Positions 1-15,494 of a stretch of 64,000 nucleotides of DNA are shown here, piece after piece. The stretch covers positions 80,111,001 to 80,175,000 of the forward strand of contig NC_134106.1 of assembly GCF_040939455.1 (NCBI RefSeq), written 5' to 3'. The notes under the pieces are model-generated. The model did no database searches, was not told the DNA's origin, and saw only the letters and a program-made list of their open reading frames with translations. The position numbers were made by a program, and so were the translations under genes. How positions within the stretch are numbered: the first letter of the stretch is position 1; each line of letters begins with the position of its first letter. The stretch comes from Microcebus murinus. Lineage: Eukaryota > Chordata > Mammalia > Primates > Cheirogaleidae.

Positions 1-59
1 AAATCTATCCAGCATCTGGCCCTTATGCCAACTGCACCCCAAGCCCCGTGGTTTAAACC

Positions 60-590
60 ACCATCTTCTCTTCCCTGCAGTGGTACAATGACCCCGATCC
101 CAGGTCTGATCCACCAGCATCCTTTCCCTGCAGTAGCACAGCAGCCTGGCCGCACTTGGCCCCCTGCAGTCTTTTCAAATATAGGTTCACTCTTGTCCCC
201 CTCTGCTCATAACCTCACAGTGGCTCCCATCTCACTCAGAGCAAAGCCCAAGTGGCCAACAGGGCCCTGTGTGACCTGGGTCTCCATGCCACTTCTTCCC
301 TTTCCTTCACTGTTCCACCCACATGGGCCTCCTCAAGAGTTCCTCACACACACTGGCTATGTCCTTGCCTCAGGGCCTTTGCACTTGCCGTCCCCTCTGC
401 CTGGATGCTCTCCTCACAGACATTCACCCCTCACCTCCTCAAATCTGTGCTCAAACATCACCTCTCAAGAAAGCCTTTCCTGACCATGCTGTTTGAAGTT
501 GCCCTCCCATCTGTCTCACCACTTCCTGTTGCCTCCCATGTTTTATTTTTCTACATAGCATTTGTGACCACCTGACATATTATTGGTAGT
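60..590 (+). repeat. L2 LINE fragment (3' part)
   Basis: The text matches the familiar L2 3' region read forward: 'cctcagggcctttgcacttgc', 'ctctgcctggatgctctcc', then 'aagcctttcctgacca' and 'catttgtgaccacctgacat'. The open frames here are derived from the LINE and carry no independent gene signal. The left boundary is uncertain. From 590 to about 755 I see nothing recognisable. Confidence 0.7.
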
Positions 591-754
591 TTGCAAGTAA
601 TTCTGGTGTGGCTGGGAAAAGTCAGAGTGCTTTCTGTGGAAGGCACCCTATGGGACAGCACAGGCTCAGATGGAAGCTTCCTTCTCACCTTATTAATTCT
701 GTTCCAGTGGGCTAGCAGTAAACCAATATTTTATTCTGAAGTGTGTATATAGCT

Positions 755-975
755 TTTGTCTTATACTAGGCACTATTCTAAGTACTTCATAGATATTGAT
801 TCATAAGGTTCTCAGAAGAACCCAATGAGGAAGGCACTATTATGACCTTTTTGCAAATCAGGAAACTGAGGCACAGAGAGGCTCAGTGACTTGCCCAAAG
901 TCACACAGCTAAGAATTACAGAGCTAGGCTATGAATCCAGGCAATCTGGCTCTAAGAGTCTACACTTTTGTTACT
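755..975 (-). repeat. MIR SINE
   Basis: The reverse complement carries the MIR core: 'aggaaactgaggcacagag', 'cttgcccaaagtcacacagc' and 'gaatccaggcaatctggctc' appear here in antisense order. An old, diverged copy. Confidence 0.85.
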
Positions 976-991
976 CTTCCTCTCTTTTGAG

Positions 992-1022
992 CATTCATTC
1001 ACTCATTCATTCATTCATTATT
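992..1022. repeat. (CATT)n microsatellite
   Basis: A short run of CATT units with one interruption, just beside the MIR. Confidence 0.8.
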
Positions 1023-1364
1023 TATAGTGTCTTCTTTGTGTCAGGTGTAAGATTTTAGAGATCAACAGATGACCAAGAAATGGTATCATGGCAGTCTAGG
1101 AGGAAATGCTAAACAAGTAAATAAGGGAAAAGGAAAAAACATATTAATTCATCAGACATTTGCTGACATCTATATGTCAGCTCTGTTTTAGGTATGGAAA
1201 TTAGAGATAAATAAGACACAGATTCTGCTTGTGAGAGGCTCACATTCTGATGATGGAGGGAGAAGAGTGAATTACTGCATGTAAACGTGATGACATGAAC
1301 TGGATTTGGTAGAGGAGAGTGCAGGGACTGTGGGCCCCAGAATAGGAGGTGGAACAATTGGGGG

Positions 1365-1625
1365 ATTGGTTTGGATGGGTGGATAGCTGAGTGGTAAGAT
1401 GGATGGGTGGTAGGATAGTATTTGGAAGGGTAGTTGAATGAATGGTTATAGGAATGGCTAGATGGATAGATGGATGGATTGATGGTTAGATGAATAGATA
1501 TTAGCAGCTGTTTGGATGCTTGGCTAGTTGGATAAATGAATGAATTATAGTTGGATGGATGGATGCATGAATAGTTATTTGGAAGGATGGTTGGGTGAAT
1601 GGATGAGTAAAAAGCTGGGATCATT
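1365..1625. repeat. Degenerate TGGA tetranucleotide tract
   Basis: Diverged TGGA/TGGT/TGAA units over about 260 bp. The antisense open frame through it, rich in Ser, His, Pro and Tyr, is a by-product of the repeat and not a gene. From 1625 to 2080 I see no recognisable element apart from three short repeats of 'atgttgccctatag' near 1735-1765. Confidence 0.75.
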
Positions 1626-2081
1626 GCTCGAAAGTTAGACATTTTCCCAGTGAGATCACCACACCAGGTGAAACAAAGGGTTGGAAATCCATGCATTCCT
1701 TCATTCAACAAATATGTATTTGTTGCCCCATAGAGATGTTGCCCTATAGAAATGTTGCCCTATAGACACATATAAGATTTCAGGAGTTTTGCAGGGCTTT
1801 TCCCTGAAGGAATATGTGAATGTGTTAGTTCACATATCAAAATCTGCCTCACCTCTGGAGGGCATCTCACCAATCAGTAGCAGCGTTCCACGGCGACACT
1901 GTGTCTCAGCCTGTTGGCTTGCGCCGGACTATTCTGTACGACAAAGCTCAGTATGAGTCCACAGGATGAGAACTGATCAAAGAGTGCTGCCCAACAGACA
2001 ACTGCCACTAAAAGCAATTAGCCTAAGGGACAATTCCTGCTTCACTCCTGACTACCTGTCTCAATCAACAAAAACCTAGAT

Positions 2082-2177
2082 AAAGAAATATAGAGCCAAG
2101 GGGGGCATGGGCAATATATGTAACCTTAACACTTGTACCCCCATAATATGCTAAAAAAGAAAAGAAATATAGAGCCA
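2082..2177 (+). mobile_element. Very short 5'-truncated L1 tail with target duplication
   Basis: About 60 bp of L1 3' end ('acttgtacccccataatatg', as in the 3' UTR of the L1 near 42.0 kb) plus an A-rich tail. It is flanked by a perfect 17-bp direct repeat, AAAGAAATATAGAGCCA, at 2082-2098 and 2161-2177. This is a clean target-primed insertion. Confidence 0.85.
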
Positions 2178-2589
2178 CTAAATTTCTGTTTAGCCTTTGT
2201 GCTAAGTGATAATTTTGTCTTAGAACTTAGTTTGTCTTAGAAAGATTTTGTAACCATTTGCTCACATAGAGTTAATTAAGGGATCTCTACAGGCTTTTTG
2301 GGAGACTTTTACCCTAAAATGAACTACCTGTTATTATGTAAATCTGTTACCCCTGGCAACTGATCACTGTACCAATAAATACTGATGTGGAACTTTGCTC
2401 ATGGCCTCACAGCTCACAGGAATGCTAGAGGACCTCCTGATACCCCCTAAATTATAAAACTATACTTTATAAAAACTGTACTTTTGTCTCTGTGTCTTCT
2501 TTTATTTCTATATTCTATTTTTATTATTTCCTTATCCCTTGCCACGACCCCTACCAAATGGACCTGAGTTTTCTGGGAGCATAGCTAAC

Positions 2590-2960
2590 TCCCCGCATTT
2601 ATTAAGCACCTACTTATGTGTCTGGTACTATTTAGGCTCTGGTATTAGACGTGGTACTTGCCTTTATGGAGCTGACATTCTGGGGGAAGGCAGATGACAA
2701 ACAAATAATGGAATGTATGTAGAATCTATTGTCATAGGGTAATAAATGCTAGGATGAAAAAATAAAGCAAGATGAGAGAGCAGAAATAGCAGGAGGAGGC
2801 ACTTTATTTTGAGTGGTCAGAAGAGGCCTGAAAAGGTGAATTTTGAACAGGCAGCGAGGAAGTAGACTATCTGGGGAATTGCATTTGAGTGGGAGGGAAT
2901 GGCTAGTTCAAAAGCCTGGAGGCAAAGATGCCAGTGTGGCTCTCAGGGAGGAGAGGAGGT
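2590..2960 (+). repeat. Ancient mammalian interspersed repeat, family not assigned
   Basis: It follows the common pattern 'tttattaagcacctact...gtgtctggtac...tggagctgacattct', then 'gaagaggcctgaaaaggtgaa' and 'gaggcaaagatgccagtgtggct'. I recognise it as a widely dispersed old repeat but cannot name the family securely. Between 2180 and 2590 lies AT-rich sequence with LTR-like features (AATAAA near 2375) that I cannot assign. From 2960 to 3660 I see nothing recognisable. Confidence 0.5.
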
Positions 2961-3659
2961 CACAGACAGGTGTGTTGGGGATTTGGGTTTGGCTGTGTCC
3001 TGCACACTGACAGAGGACACTGAACCTGGGCTGATCTGCCTTTGAAAAGGCACCACCTCCCTGCACCCCCTTGATGGGGGTGGGCTCCTGGGCCTGGTCT
3101 CTCCTGGCTGCTTCACAGCGGGGAGGCTGTCAGCATTTGAAGTCAGCTGCTCGCTCTCAGTGGTTTATAGCTCAGCCATACACAGGCCTGGGCGACACGT
3201 GGCACCTCTCAGTGATTTACTTCCTCACCATTTCTATGTCTAGTGCCATTTAATGCTTGTCGGCCAAGTTTTCAGAGAGAAAAAGGAGGAATTAGGGGGC
3301 GGGGAGTTGGTTAAGTTTTGTGTTTTGTTTTTTTGGTTTTAAACACGCAGAGCTATTTTTCAGTTGTTTTCTGAGATTATTTCCCAGCCCTTAAAAGGTT
3401 ACAGGGTAGCTGTTGGTGTAGTCTGTGATAGTGCTCACTTCTAAGCAAGAGAGCCTAATCCCTTGCAAAGCTGCCCTCTTCTCTACCAAGTATGCAGATG
3501 TTTCCTGGTGAGACATCCGGGCTGAGTGTGTGAGTAAGGGATAAAGGCATCAATAACTTAATATTTCACACGCTATGGGCTGGGCTTCAGGCCAGGTGTT
3601 CCCACCCCCTCTGCCTCAAGATGGGATCCCCTCTGAGACCTCCAGCCAAGGTCTCTGCA

Positions 3660-3828
3660 GGGCTTCTCAACCTTTGGTGGGTACATGAATCACGTGGGGA
3701 GTGTGTGGAAATGCAGCTTCTGATTCCGTGTGTGAGGTGGGGCAGCACCTGAGATTCCGCATTTCCAGTCAGTTCCCAGGAGATGTGGCCAATGCTGCCA
3801 GTCCAGTAACCACACTTTGAACATTCAG
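3660..3828 (+). mobile_element. MER20 (hAT-Charlie MITE)
   Basis: Begins 'cagggcttctcaacctttgg' and ends 'ccacactttga', with 'gaatcacgtggggag' and 'attccgcatttccagtcag' between. This is the MER20 layout of a non-autonomous hAT DNA transposon, inactive and diverged. Confidence 0.8.
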
Positions 3829-3844
3829 GATTTCGACTGGGCTA

Positions 3845-4140
3845 TCCAGTTGAAAGATTATATAACACGAGCAACACATGGAACATAATATTTCCTAGTT
3901 GTCACATCAAAAAGGTATAAAGACATGACATTAAATTTAATAAGTTATTTTATTTCATCTAATTTATGCCAAATAGCATCCTTTCAATATGTAATCAATA
4001 TAAAATATTGAGATACTTTACATTTATTTTCTGTAATAAGTCTTTGAAATCTGTGGTTTGTTTTATACTTATAGCACATCATAGTTCAGACTAGTGACAT
4101 TTCAAGCACTCGTGTGGCTCATAGCTCCCGGTTTGGAAGG
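3845..4140. repeat. Old AT-rich interspersed repeat, probably MER-type
   Basis: The stretch 'tgtaatcaatataaaatattgag...tctttgaaatctgtggt...gacatttcaagcactcg' resembles a familiar ancient mammalian medium-reiterated repeat. I cannot name the family. Confidence 0.4.
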
Positions 4141-4389
4141 TGCAGATCTCAATCTCGCTTGAATACCTCTGGTGATAGGGAGCTCACTACGTTCTGGGAA
4201 TTCCACTCCATACTTGCATGATCTGAGTTGGGAGATGACCATAGGACTAGCTGGGGAGACCCAGCTTCACTCTCTGGGTCCCCAAGCCAATTGGCATTCT
4301 CTGTGAGTCAAATAGCTCACATCCTCTGCCTCAGGCTCCCCGACAGCAGTCCTCAGATGGTTTCTGATGTTCTCAACCTCCGGTTTTCT

Positions 4390-4500
4390 TGTTGAAGAAC
4401 CTGGCTCAGGGACGCTGAGTGATATCCTCAGGGAGACCCTGCCAGGAGGTGGCAGAGGTGGGCCTTGAAGTCAGGACTTTGAAATCTCTTCTCCCTCTAT
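4390..4500 (-). repeat. MIR SINE fragment
   Basis: Degraded antisense MIR core: 'acctggctcagggacgctgag' followed by 'ggtggcagaggtgggccttgaagtc'. Confidence 0.5.
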
Positions 4501-4584
4501 TGTAAGAGGCTCTGGTTCATTTAGTGGGACATGGTTTCAGAGTGGACCTTCCAGGTTGACTCACACTCCTGCGGACACACTTAC

Positions 4585-9062
<4,478 letters not shown>

Positions 9063-9310
9063 GTCTGCAGATGAGTCCTGATCCCAGCGTAGCCCCCCAG
9101 CATGGCCCCAGGACCTCCCTGTCCACTCACAGCACCAGCAGCCACGGGGTAGACAGGGAGGAAACACCTCTCTCCAGACTGGACAGCCGGATGGCAAAAC
9201 TTCATTCTCTCCCTTTGAAGAGGACCAGGGCCAAAAGGGGTTCACTAGGAGATTTGCCAACTTTCTGTTAAAAATGTGCTATACCCATCTGGCCTGAAAG
9301 ATATGTTGCA
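9063..9310 (+). pseudogene. Kinase pseudogene, C-terminal tail copy (left arm)
   Basis: This is the left-arm copy of the kinase pseudogene tail at 33.03-33.28 kb, in mirror orientation. The recognisable segment is LQMSPDPSVAPQHGPR, followed by a Ser/Thr-rich stretch (STHSTSSHG) and a broken GPKG-type terminal motif. It contains several frame changes and no catalytic domain. The homologous sequence ends abruptly at 9063, where old L1 5' UTR begins, so the catalytic part was never included or has been lost on this arm. Function is not expected. Confidence 0.7.
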
Positions 9311-9409
9311 GATGACTAAACAAGATGGTGCCACTGAATGTGGACAGCTGAAGCAGCAACAGAAAGTATGTGGGGTGCTCTAGCCATAAGTCCTACATCT
9401 TATTTTATT

Positions 9410-9590
9410 AAGGTTTTGCTGATATTATTTTTAATAGATAAGTTAAAGATGTATACATTATGGGGTACAATGTGAAGTTTCTGTATATGTGCACTATGTG
9501 GGATGGTGACATAAAGCTAATTAACACATCTGTCACCTCAGAAAGGCAAACACAGCATGTTGTCACGTATGTGTGGAATCTGCAAAGCTG
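9410..9590 (-). repeat. Old L1 3'-end fragment (left arm)
   Basis: The reverse complement reads 'gttaattagctttatgtcacc...cattgtaccccataatg', the 3' UTR layout of an older (L1MA/L1P-like) LINE. The mirrored copy lies at 32745-32935. Confidence 0.6.
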
Positions 9591-12394
9591 ACCTCATAGA
9601 AGTAGAGTAGCTTGATGGTGATGAGAGGTTGGGGGATGGCAGAGGGAGGGCATTGGTAGTTGGTCACAGGGCACAGAGTTTCAGACAGACAGGGGGAAGA
9701 AGCCCTGACATCTGTTGCACAGCAGCGTGCAAGAGTGATTGAGAATGTCCTGCACATTTGAAAATAAAGAGTCCCCTTGAAATGTCTCCTTGCCTTTAGA
9801 ATGGAGAGAGGGAAGACCCTGAGTTCCCCAGATCCTGACAACATGGAGTGTGAGGTCCTCCAGGGGTGGACTCACAGCTCCGGGTAGGACCTGCCCAGAA
9901 GCAGCCCCTGGCTCTCTGAGAGGCATCCGAGTCACAGTAGAGTGAGCTGCAGCACGGCCTGGGGCCCTGGTGATAAGAGGGCCTTCTGCCCCCACTGGGT
10001 CCCCTTTGTTTCCCAGTGTGGATTTTCTTTATGCAGCCCAGTGAGTAGTCACCCAGTGCTGCTGTCCTTAGTATCCCTGGCTCTCACCCCTTCAGCAATG
10101 CCTGTTTTGGTTTTCTTTTGTTGTTTTTTAATGTCATCACATGTTATAATCCAAATATGGGAGATTCAAATACATTTGAATTATTTTGGGAGGTAACTTT
10201 ATTACTAGGGATCCATGGTTCCAATTATCGGGAAGCTTTCATCCTTCTGAGCGCTTCTGAACTTGCAAGCTACTCATTAGGTTGGCTGACCTATGTTCCT
10301 GGCTCATTTTTACCCCAAGGTCTCAATAGATCATTTTGTTAAGGAGATAGAATATTCCTGATTGATATTCTCTTGCCTGCCATTTCTTTCTTCAGAACAG
10401 AAGGATGTTGAAGGATCATTGAAATGTATCTTGTCTTGTTAGTTGCCTTTCTGTAGTTTTCAGAGCAGAAGACACAAGGTGGAAACTGCATTGCACTGTG
10501 TCCTAGATTCTGAAGTTTCTGGTTATGAATCATTGTGGTGACAACCAGGAGAAAAAGGTTAGTGGAGAACTTGCTATATTTTAGTCTATTGCTTTATTTT
10601 ATATTGCTTTAATTCACCGAACACTTTTGAAGGGCATATTCTATTTGATTTAGTGAGGAGTATGACCATTCTCTTTTGTCTAGGGTAATAACAAATTTGT
10701 TGAGAAGGTAATCCCTGTGAAATCGTGTATCACTGTTATCAATTCTTCTGATTACAAAAGACGCAAAGGGGATCTTTGGAGGAGGAGCATCTTAAATTTT
10801 GAAAATGATAAATTTTTCTGTTATCATTTTTGTTTTGCTCTTGGTTTTAATTTAGTGGCTATATACATAAAAAAAGTGTGTTCAAAATAATGACACAGAA
10901 CTTGACAATAAGGGCTTCTTTGGGTAAAATAAGAAAGAACTACAATGGATTAGGGGATTTACTTGTATTTCCTGTTCAAAAATTTATTGTGATAGCAAAT
11001 TGTAACAGGTTTTCAAGGCTAAAAGTGTTGTACATAAAATCTGGAAACCTACACAACAGGATTATCACAAAGCAAAATGAGAATTTCCTCAAGGCTTAGT
11101 CTGATTGATTAGTCCAGTTCCTTTTGATGCCACTGCACATTGATTTATGCTCTTTATATTTTTTTAAAAGAGCATCTGAAAAAATAAAATACAACTTTCT
11201 AGATTTTGGGTATTGGGCTCTATAGATACTTAGGTTTAGTAGGTTTAAGTCTTTAAAAAAGTCAAAATACATGTAAACAGAAAAGGAACTATGACATCCA
11301 AATATATTTCTAGCTCATTCTTTTCTACAGATACATGATTGATTTGGAGTAGGTGAATCTGGCTTTATCCATCATTTATCACAGTATATGTAAAATATAG
11401 TGAGAACAGTTATAATAGCGAAAAATTAATAGCCATCTAAATTTGTCCCCAAAGTCAGAATTGAAATATTGTTTTGGTTCTCAACCTCTGCTCTTACCCA
11501 TGTCTTTATAGGATAATTGGGAATACTTTACTTCTAACTAACTTGATTTTCACCCTAGGAGGTTATCTTTTGTATTTTAAATTGTCCCATGGCAATTTTA
11601 TTCTATAAGGGAACATCTCCCTGAAGAACAGACCCTTTACTGCCTTGAGATCAGATTGGGTCTCAGTTCTACTACCTGTGAACACGAGCAGGTTGCTTAG
11701 TCTCCCATTGCTGAAACAGGAAGTAAAAGCTGCCCTACTTAAGTAAGATAATGCTTGGGAAATCACTGTGGAAAGTTATAAAAGTGGTAGGTATTCTCTT
11801 TAAGGATAGCATTTTAAAATAAGGGGAGAAGGAAGAAATTACATTGTACTACCTACTAAATGCCATAGCTTTGTGAGGCCCTTAACATATGTACATTAGC
11901 TCCTGTAATCCTCTGACATAGGCGTTGTGGTCTTTATTGCATAAATGAGATAACTGTGATTCAAAGATATAAACTATGACGTGTGATGTTCAGCTCTATT
12001 AAACGGTGGAATCTGGGTTTGAATTCAACTTCAATTCCAAAGCTTATACCCTTTTCCACTCCCATGTGCTGTCCAGTATTTTATAAAAACATTTGATACA
12101 ACATAGATTTCTGTTATCCAGTGACCTGAAATACAGGTTGGAAATTAGGTTTGAGAAACCTTTAAAGTGGCCCTCCAAAGGTTATAAAGGGATTGCAAAT
12201 GTGTGCCTTCTGTGACTGATACCCACAGCTTTGGCCGCCAAATAAACCATAGGGCTATGCCTTTGGGGATTATATCACATCCAGAGGTTTCCTTATTTGT
12301 TGAATGAAAAGGTAAGATGAAATGATTTCTCAAGTTTTACTCAGCTCCAGCAATCTGATGGGAAGAAGGTAATAAAACACATATATAATATGAA

Positions 12395-12530
12395 TTTCCT
12401 TCCTTCCTCCCTCCCTCCCTCCCTCCCTCCCTCCCTCCCTCCCTCCCTCCCTCCCTCCCTCCCTTCCTTCCTTCCTTCCTTCCTTCCTTCCTTCCTTCCC
12501 TTCCTTCCCTCCTTCCTTCCTTCTTCTCTA
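12395..12530. repeat. (CCCT)n/(CCTT)n polypyrimidine tract (left arm)
   Basis: About 135 bp of CCCT and CCTT units. The mirror-image tract in the right arm is much longer and has an extra 8-mer block, so the two have evolved separately since the duplication. The Gly/Arg/Glu-rich antisense frames are simple-sequence artefacts. Confidence 0.95.
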
Positions 12531-13479
12531 CTTTCCAAAAGTATAAAGTAAACACCTCCTGGACACCAGCCACTAAGCACTGTCATCAAGCTGAAGAAAC
12601 ATATTTGCTAGATGCATTTTCTTTACTAATTTTTCTAATGTAGAATACATTAAGGATCCTGGAGTACCAGAACTTCTTAGAGGAAGTGATAATTACATTT
12701 CCCATTTACCCTTCTGCCTACCCTCATGAAATTCCTTCTAAACATATTATAAAATTACGTTTAGAGTTATGAATCTAAACTCTAAAAATACGAAATAAAA
12801 ATATGAATGAAGACAATCAAGGAAGAAATAGTATTTTTAACAAAATTTGATTGTTGTAAATATTAACATGATAGTGGTGGTAATATTCTGAAATTTCACA
12901 TCTTACAAATGGAGAATTCCTACTGTCACTTTCCTTTTTCCAGTTACATAAGCCATAAACACGCAGAACTACTGATGTCTCTATTATACATGGGTTTGTA
13001 GTATAGAACTAAATTCCATCTGGCAAAGGAAAACCAAATATATACTTCTACACTTGCATTTGTTGATATAGTAAAACAAAACAAGCCCCCTGAACGTTTT
13101 GTTTGTCCTCTTGGAAAAATAATACCTTGCAGAGCATGAAACAGGAAAACAAGGTTAAAGCCCGTGTTTTCCAATACGTACAGATCCTGCATCTGTGCTG
13201 GTTTACAAACTAAACTCCTAACCTATTTTGCAGGGTTTGTAGAGTTTGATTAGAATGACTAAATGATGTGAATTTTGAAGAACCCTGAAAACCACCCAGA
13301 TGGATGCCACACAGCTTAGCTCATGTGTTTCTTCCAGGTGTAGTCTCAGAAGAGTTCGGTTTCGGAATTCGGTTTACATGTAAGACTGGCCTGAATGACC
13401 AAGGAGAAAGTTTGCTTTTAACAAGTCTGAGTGATAATCATGATATTTTGCTCTTTAGTTAATGTTTCTCAACAGGCTT

Positions 13480-13697
13480 TTTGGTCCATACCAATGTAGG
13501 CCTTCCATGTATTGATTTATGACTCCAACTGTAACCCCTGTCTCCCTGAAATATATAAAACCAAACTGTAACCGCAGCACAGCAAGTCCACTTGCTCAAG
13601 GCTTCTTGACAGTGGCTCTGGGTCATGGTCCTGCAATTGGACTCAGAATAAACCTCTTTAAATTATTTTACAGAGTTTGGCTTCTTTTCTGTTGACA
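13480..13697 (+). repeat. 5' LTR remnant of ERV copy A
   Basis: Retains the distal U3, TATA-like 'tatataaaa' (13552-13560), R and U5 with AATAAA (13647-13652), ending in CA at 13697. Sequence upstream of 13480 does not match the U3 seen at 20721-21050, so the 5' part of this LTR was lost before the inverted duplication (the right arm shows the same truncation). Confidence 0.75.
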
Positions 13698-13701
13698 AGA
13701 C

Positions 13702-13718
13702 TGGCACCCAACATGGGG
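13702..13718 (+). other. Retroviral primer binding site (tRNA-Lys type)
   Basis: TGGCACCCAACATGGGG lies 4 bp after the LTR's terminal CA. It is close to the TGGCGCCCAAC-type site of class II retroviruses primed by tRNA-Lys, with G-to-A changes expected of CpG decay. Confidence 0.85.
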
Positions 13719-13817
13719 CTCAGAGAAGACTCAGGACCCCCCAAACAATAGCCTGAACTCAGCACCAGGTACTGGCATCATCTTTTTCGGCTCCCCCAAC
13801 TCTAGGCTTCTCCTCTG

Positions 13818-14039
13818 GTGGAACTGGTAAGTCCTTCTAAGCTTCGACCTCCCGCTTTTGTTGATGGTCCTGGATTACTCTGCATTGGTTCTCTTCCTAC
13901 AAATTATGTTTGGGATCCTAATTTTGATTTGGAGGGACATGCCAAAGGGTCTTCTCCATTGTATTTTCATCCTAAAATTAATCTCAGTTGGGTTTTCTGC
14001 ATATTTGTAAAAGAGGAGACTGAACTGTCTTTTTTGTAG
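13818..14039 (+). other. Open frame of 73 codons in the ERV leader (copy A)
   Basis: An open frame without an ATG start (it opens on GTG) just after the primer site. The frame is also open in the mirrored copy at 28206-28427, differing there by two residues in the aligned stretch. It overlaps a splice-donor-like CTG|GTAAGT with GT at 13827-13828. Short blocks such as SLPTNYVWDPNF do not let me assign a family. It may be a fragment of a retroviral structural gene or only leader sequence. Coding function is doubtful. Confidence 0.3.
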
Positions 14040-14399
14040 ATAAGTGAGAGACTGAGTTCCTCAGTTCCAAAGAAGAAAGGGCATTTTACTTTTCCCAGCC
14101 AAAATGTATACTTGGGTGACGAGGGTCCTGAGTAGGAGTTGCCTGGAGTGATTACTCAGGGCATGAGTTGCCATATAGGGAACCCCCCAACCAATTAATT
14201 AAAGGAAGGCTCATTCAGGAAACCCATATAAGAGCTGATCACTCTGCATTTTGAGCCTCCTTGGAGGTACTAGACCCATGAAGAGAGAACTGAGAAACAT
14301 AAGAGTGTAGGACCAACTTGGTGGTGAAACATTGAGGAGCCCCTTCCACAATCAGCACACTCTGATCCATGACAACAAACCCTACACTCTAGTTCAGTT

Positions 14400-14720
14400 A
14401 CTTTTTTTTTTTTTTTTTTGAGACAAAGTCTAGAGTGCCATGGTGTCAGCCTAACCCACAGCTATCTCAATCTCTTGGGCTCAAGCAATCCTTCTGCCTC
14501 AGCCTCTCAAGTAGCTGGGACTCTATAGGTATGTGCCACCATGCACGGCTAATTTTTTCTATATATTTTTAGTTGTACGACTAATTTCTCTCTATCTTTA
14601 GTAGAGATGGCATCTCACTCTTGATCAGGTTTGTCTCCAACTTCTGAGCTCAAATGATCCTCCATCTTCGGCCTCCCACAGTGCTAGGCTTACAGGCATG
14701 AGCCATCACACCTGGCCTAG
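14400..14720 (-). mobile_element. Older Alu in ERV copy A
   Basis: Poly-T, then 'gagacaaagtctagagtgcc' and ending 'gagccatcacacctggcc'. The mirrored copy sits at 27512-27841, so this insertion predates the inverted duplication. Confidence 0.9.
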
Positions 14721-15393
14721 TTGTTTCTTTTAAAGAAAAGTGGGAAGCAGATCTTTAAAAATGAGAAAAGAATAAGAGGATGATCCCCATAGGCAACCCG
14801 GTTAGTTTGTGGTGCCTCTACTGGCATGCATTTCTGTAAATGGAAAGGTTCAAAGGCACACCAGGTTTTCTGGGGCTACAGCTGCTTATAGCTAATTCTC
14901 AATGCACAAGTTTCTAGGAAAGGGCAACTTACGTCAAGGAAAATTGAGAGCTCAAATGGTCATGGTCAACTTACTCCTATACAGTTAAAATATTCCTCAA
15001 GCTATTTCTCTCTTTTCTTTTCTGGCTACTCTAAAACCTGATAGCTTTTTCTATTGATGTTAAATAACTCACTGTTTATGGTATTTGCAATTGAAAGGCT
15101 ACATGGAGATACTGCAGCCAGGTATAGCTAAAATCCAAAATGAAAACTCATTTTTAACTAAAGAAAAAAAAAAGGGCTAAGGAGATCTTATAAAATCAAA
15201 CTGCCATGGAAACTGCTTTGCCCGAAACTTTGATCCACAGGCCTAATTAGGTTGCTTATCAGGGCAAATAAAGTTTTCCAAATAAACAAGTTCAGTTTTG
15301 TCAGAAGAAATTTGGATCCAATTGTCTTTTTTACAGACTGGTGAGTTGTGTTACAATCTCATGGCTAGACTTCTAGGGTAAGACCTAGTAGGG

Positions 15394-15494
<101 letters not shown>

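Noticed and set aside
1109..1711. 200-codon antisense open frame rich in Ser, His, Pro and Tyr
   Set aside because: It coincides with the degenerate TGGA tract and flanking sequence; composition comes from the repeat.
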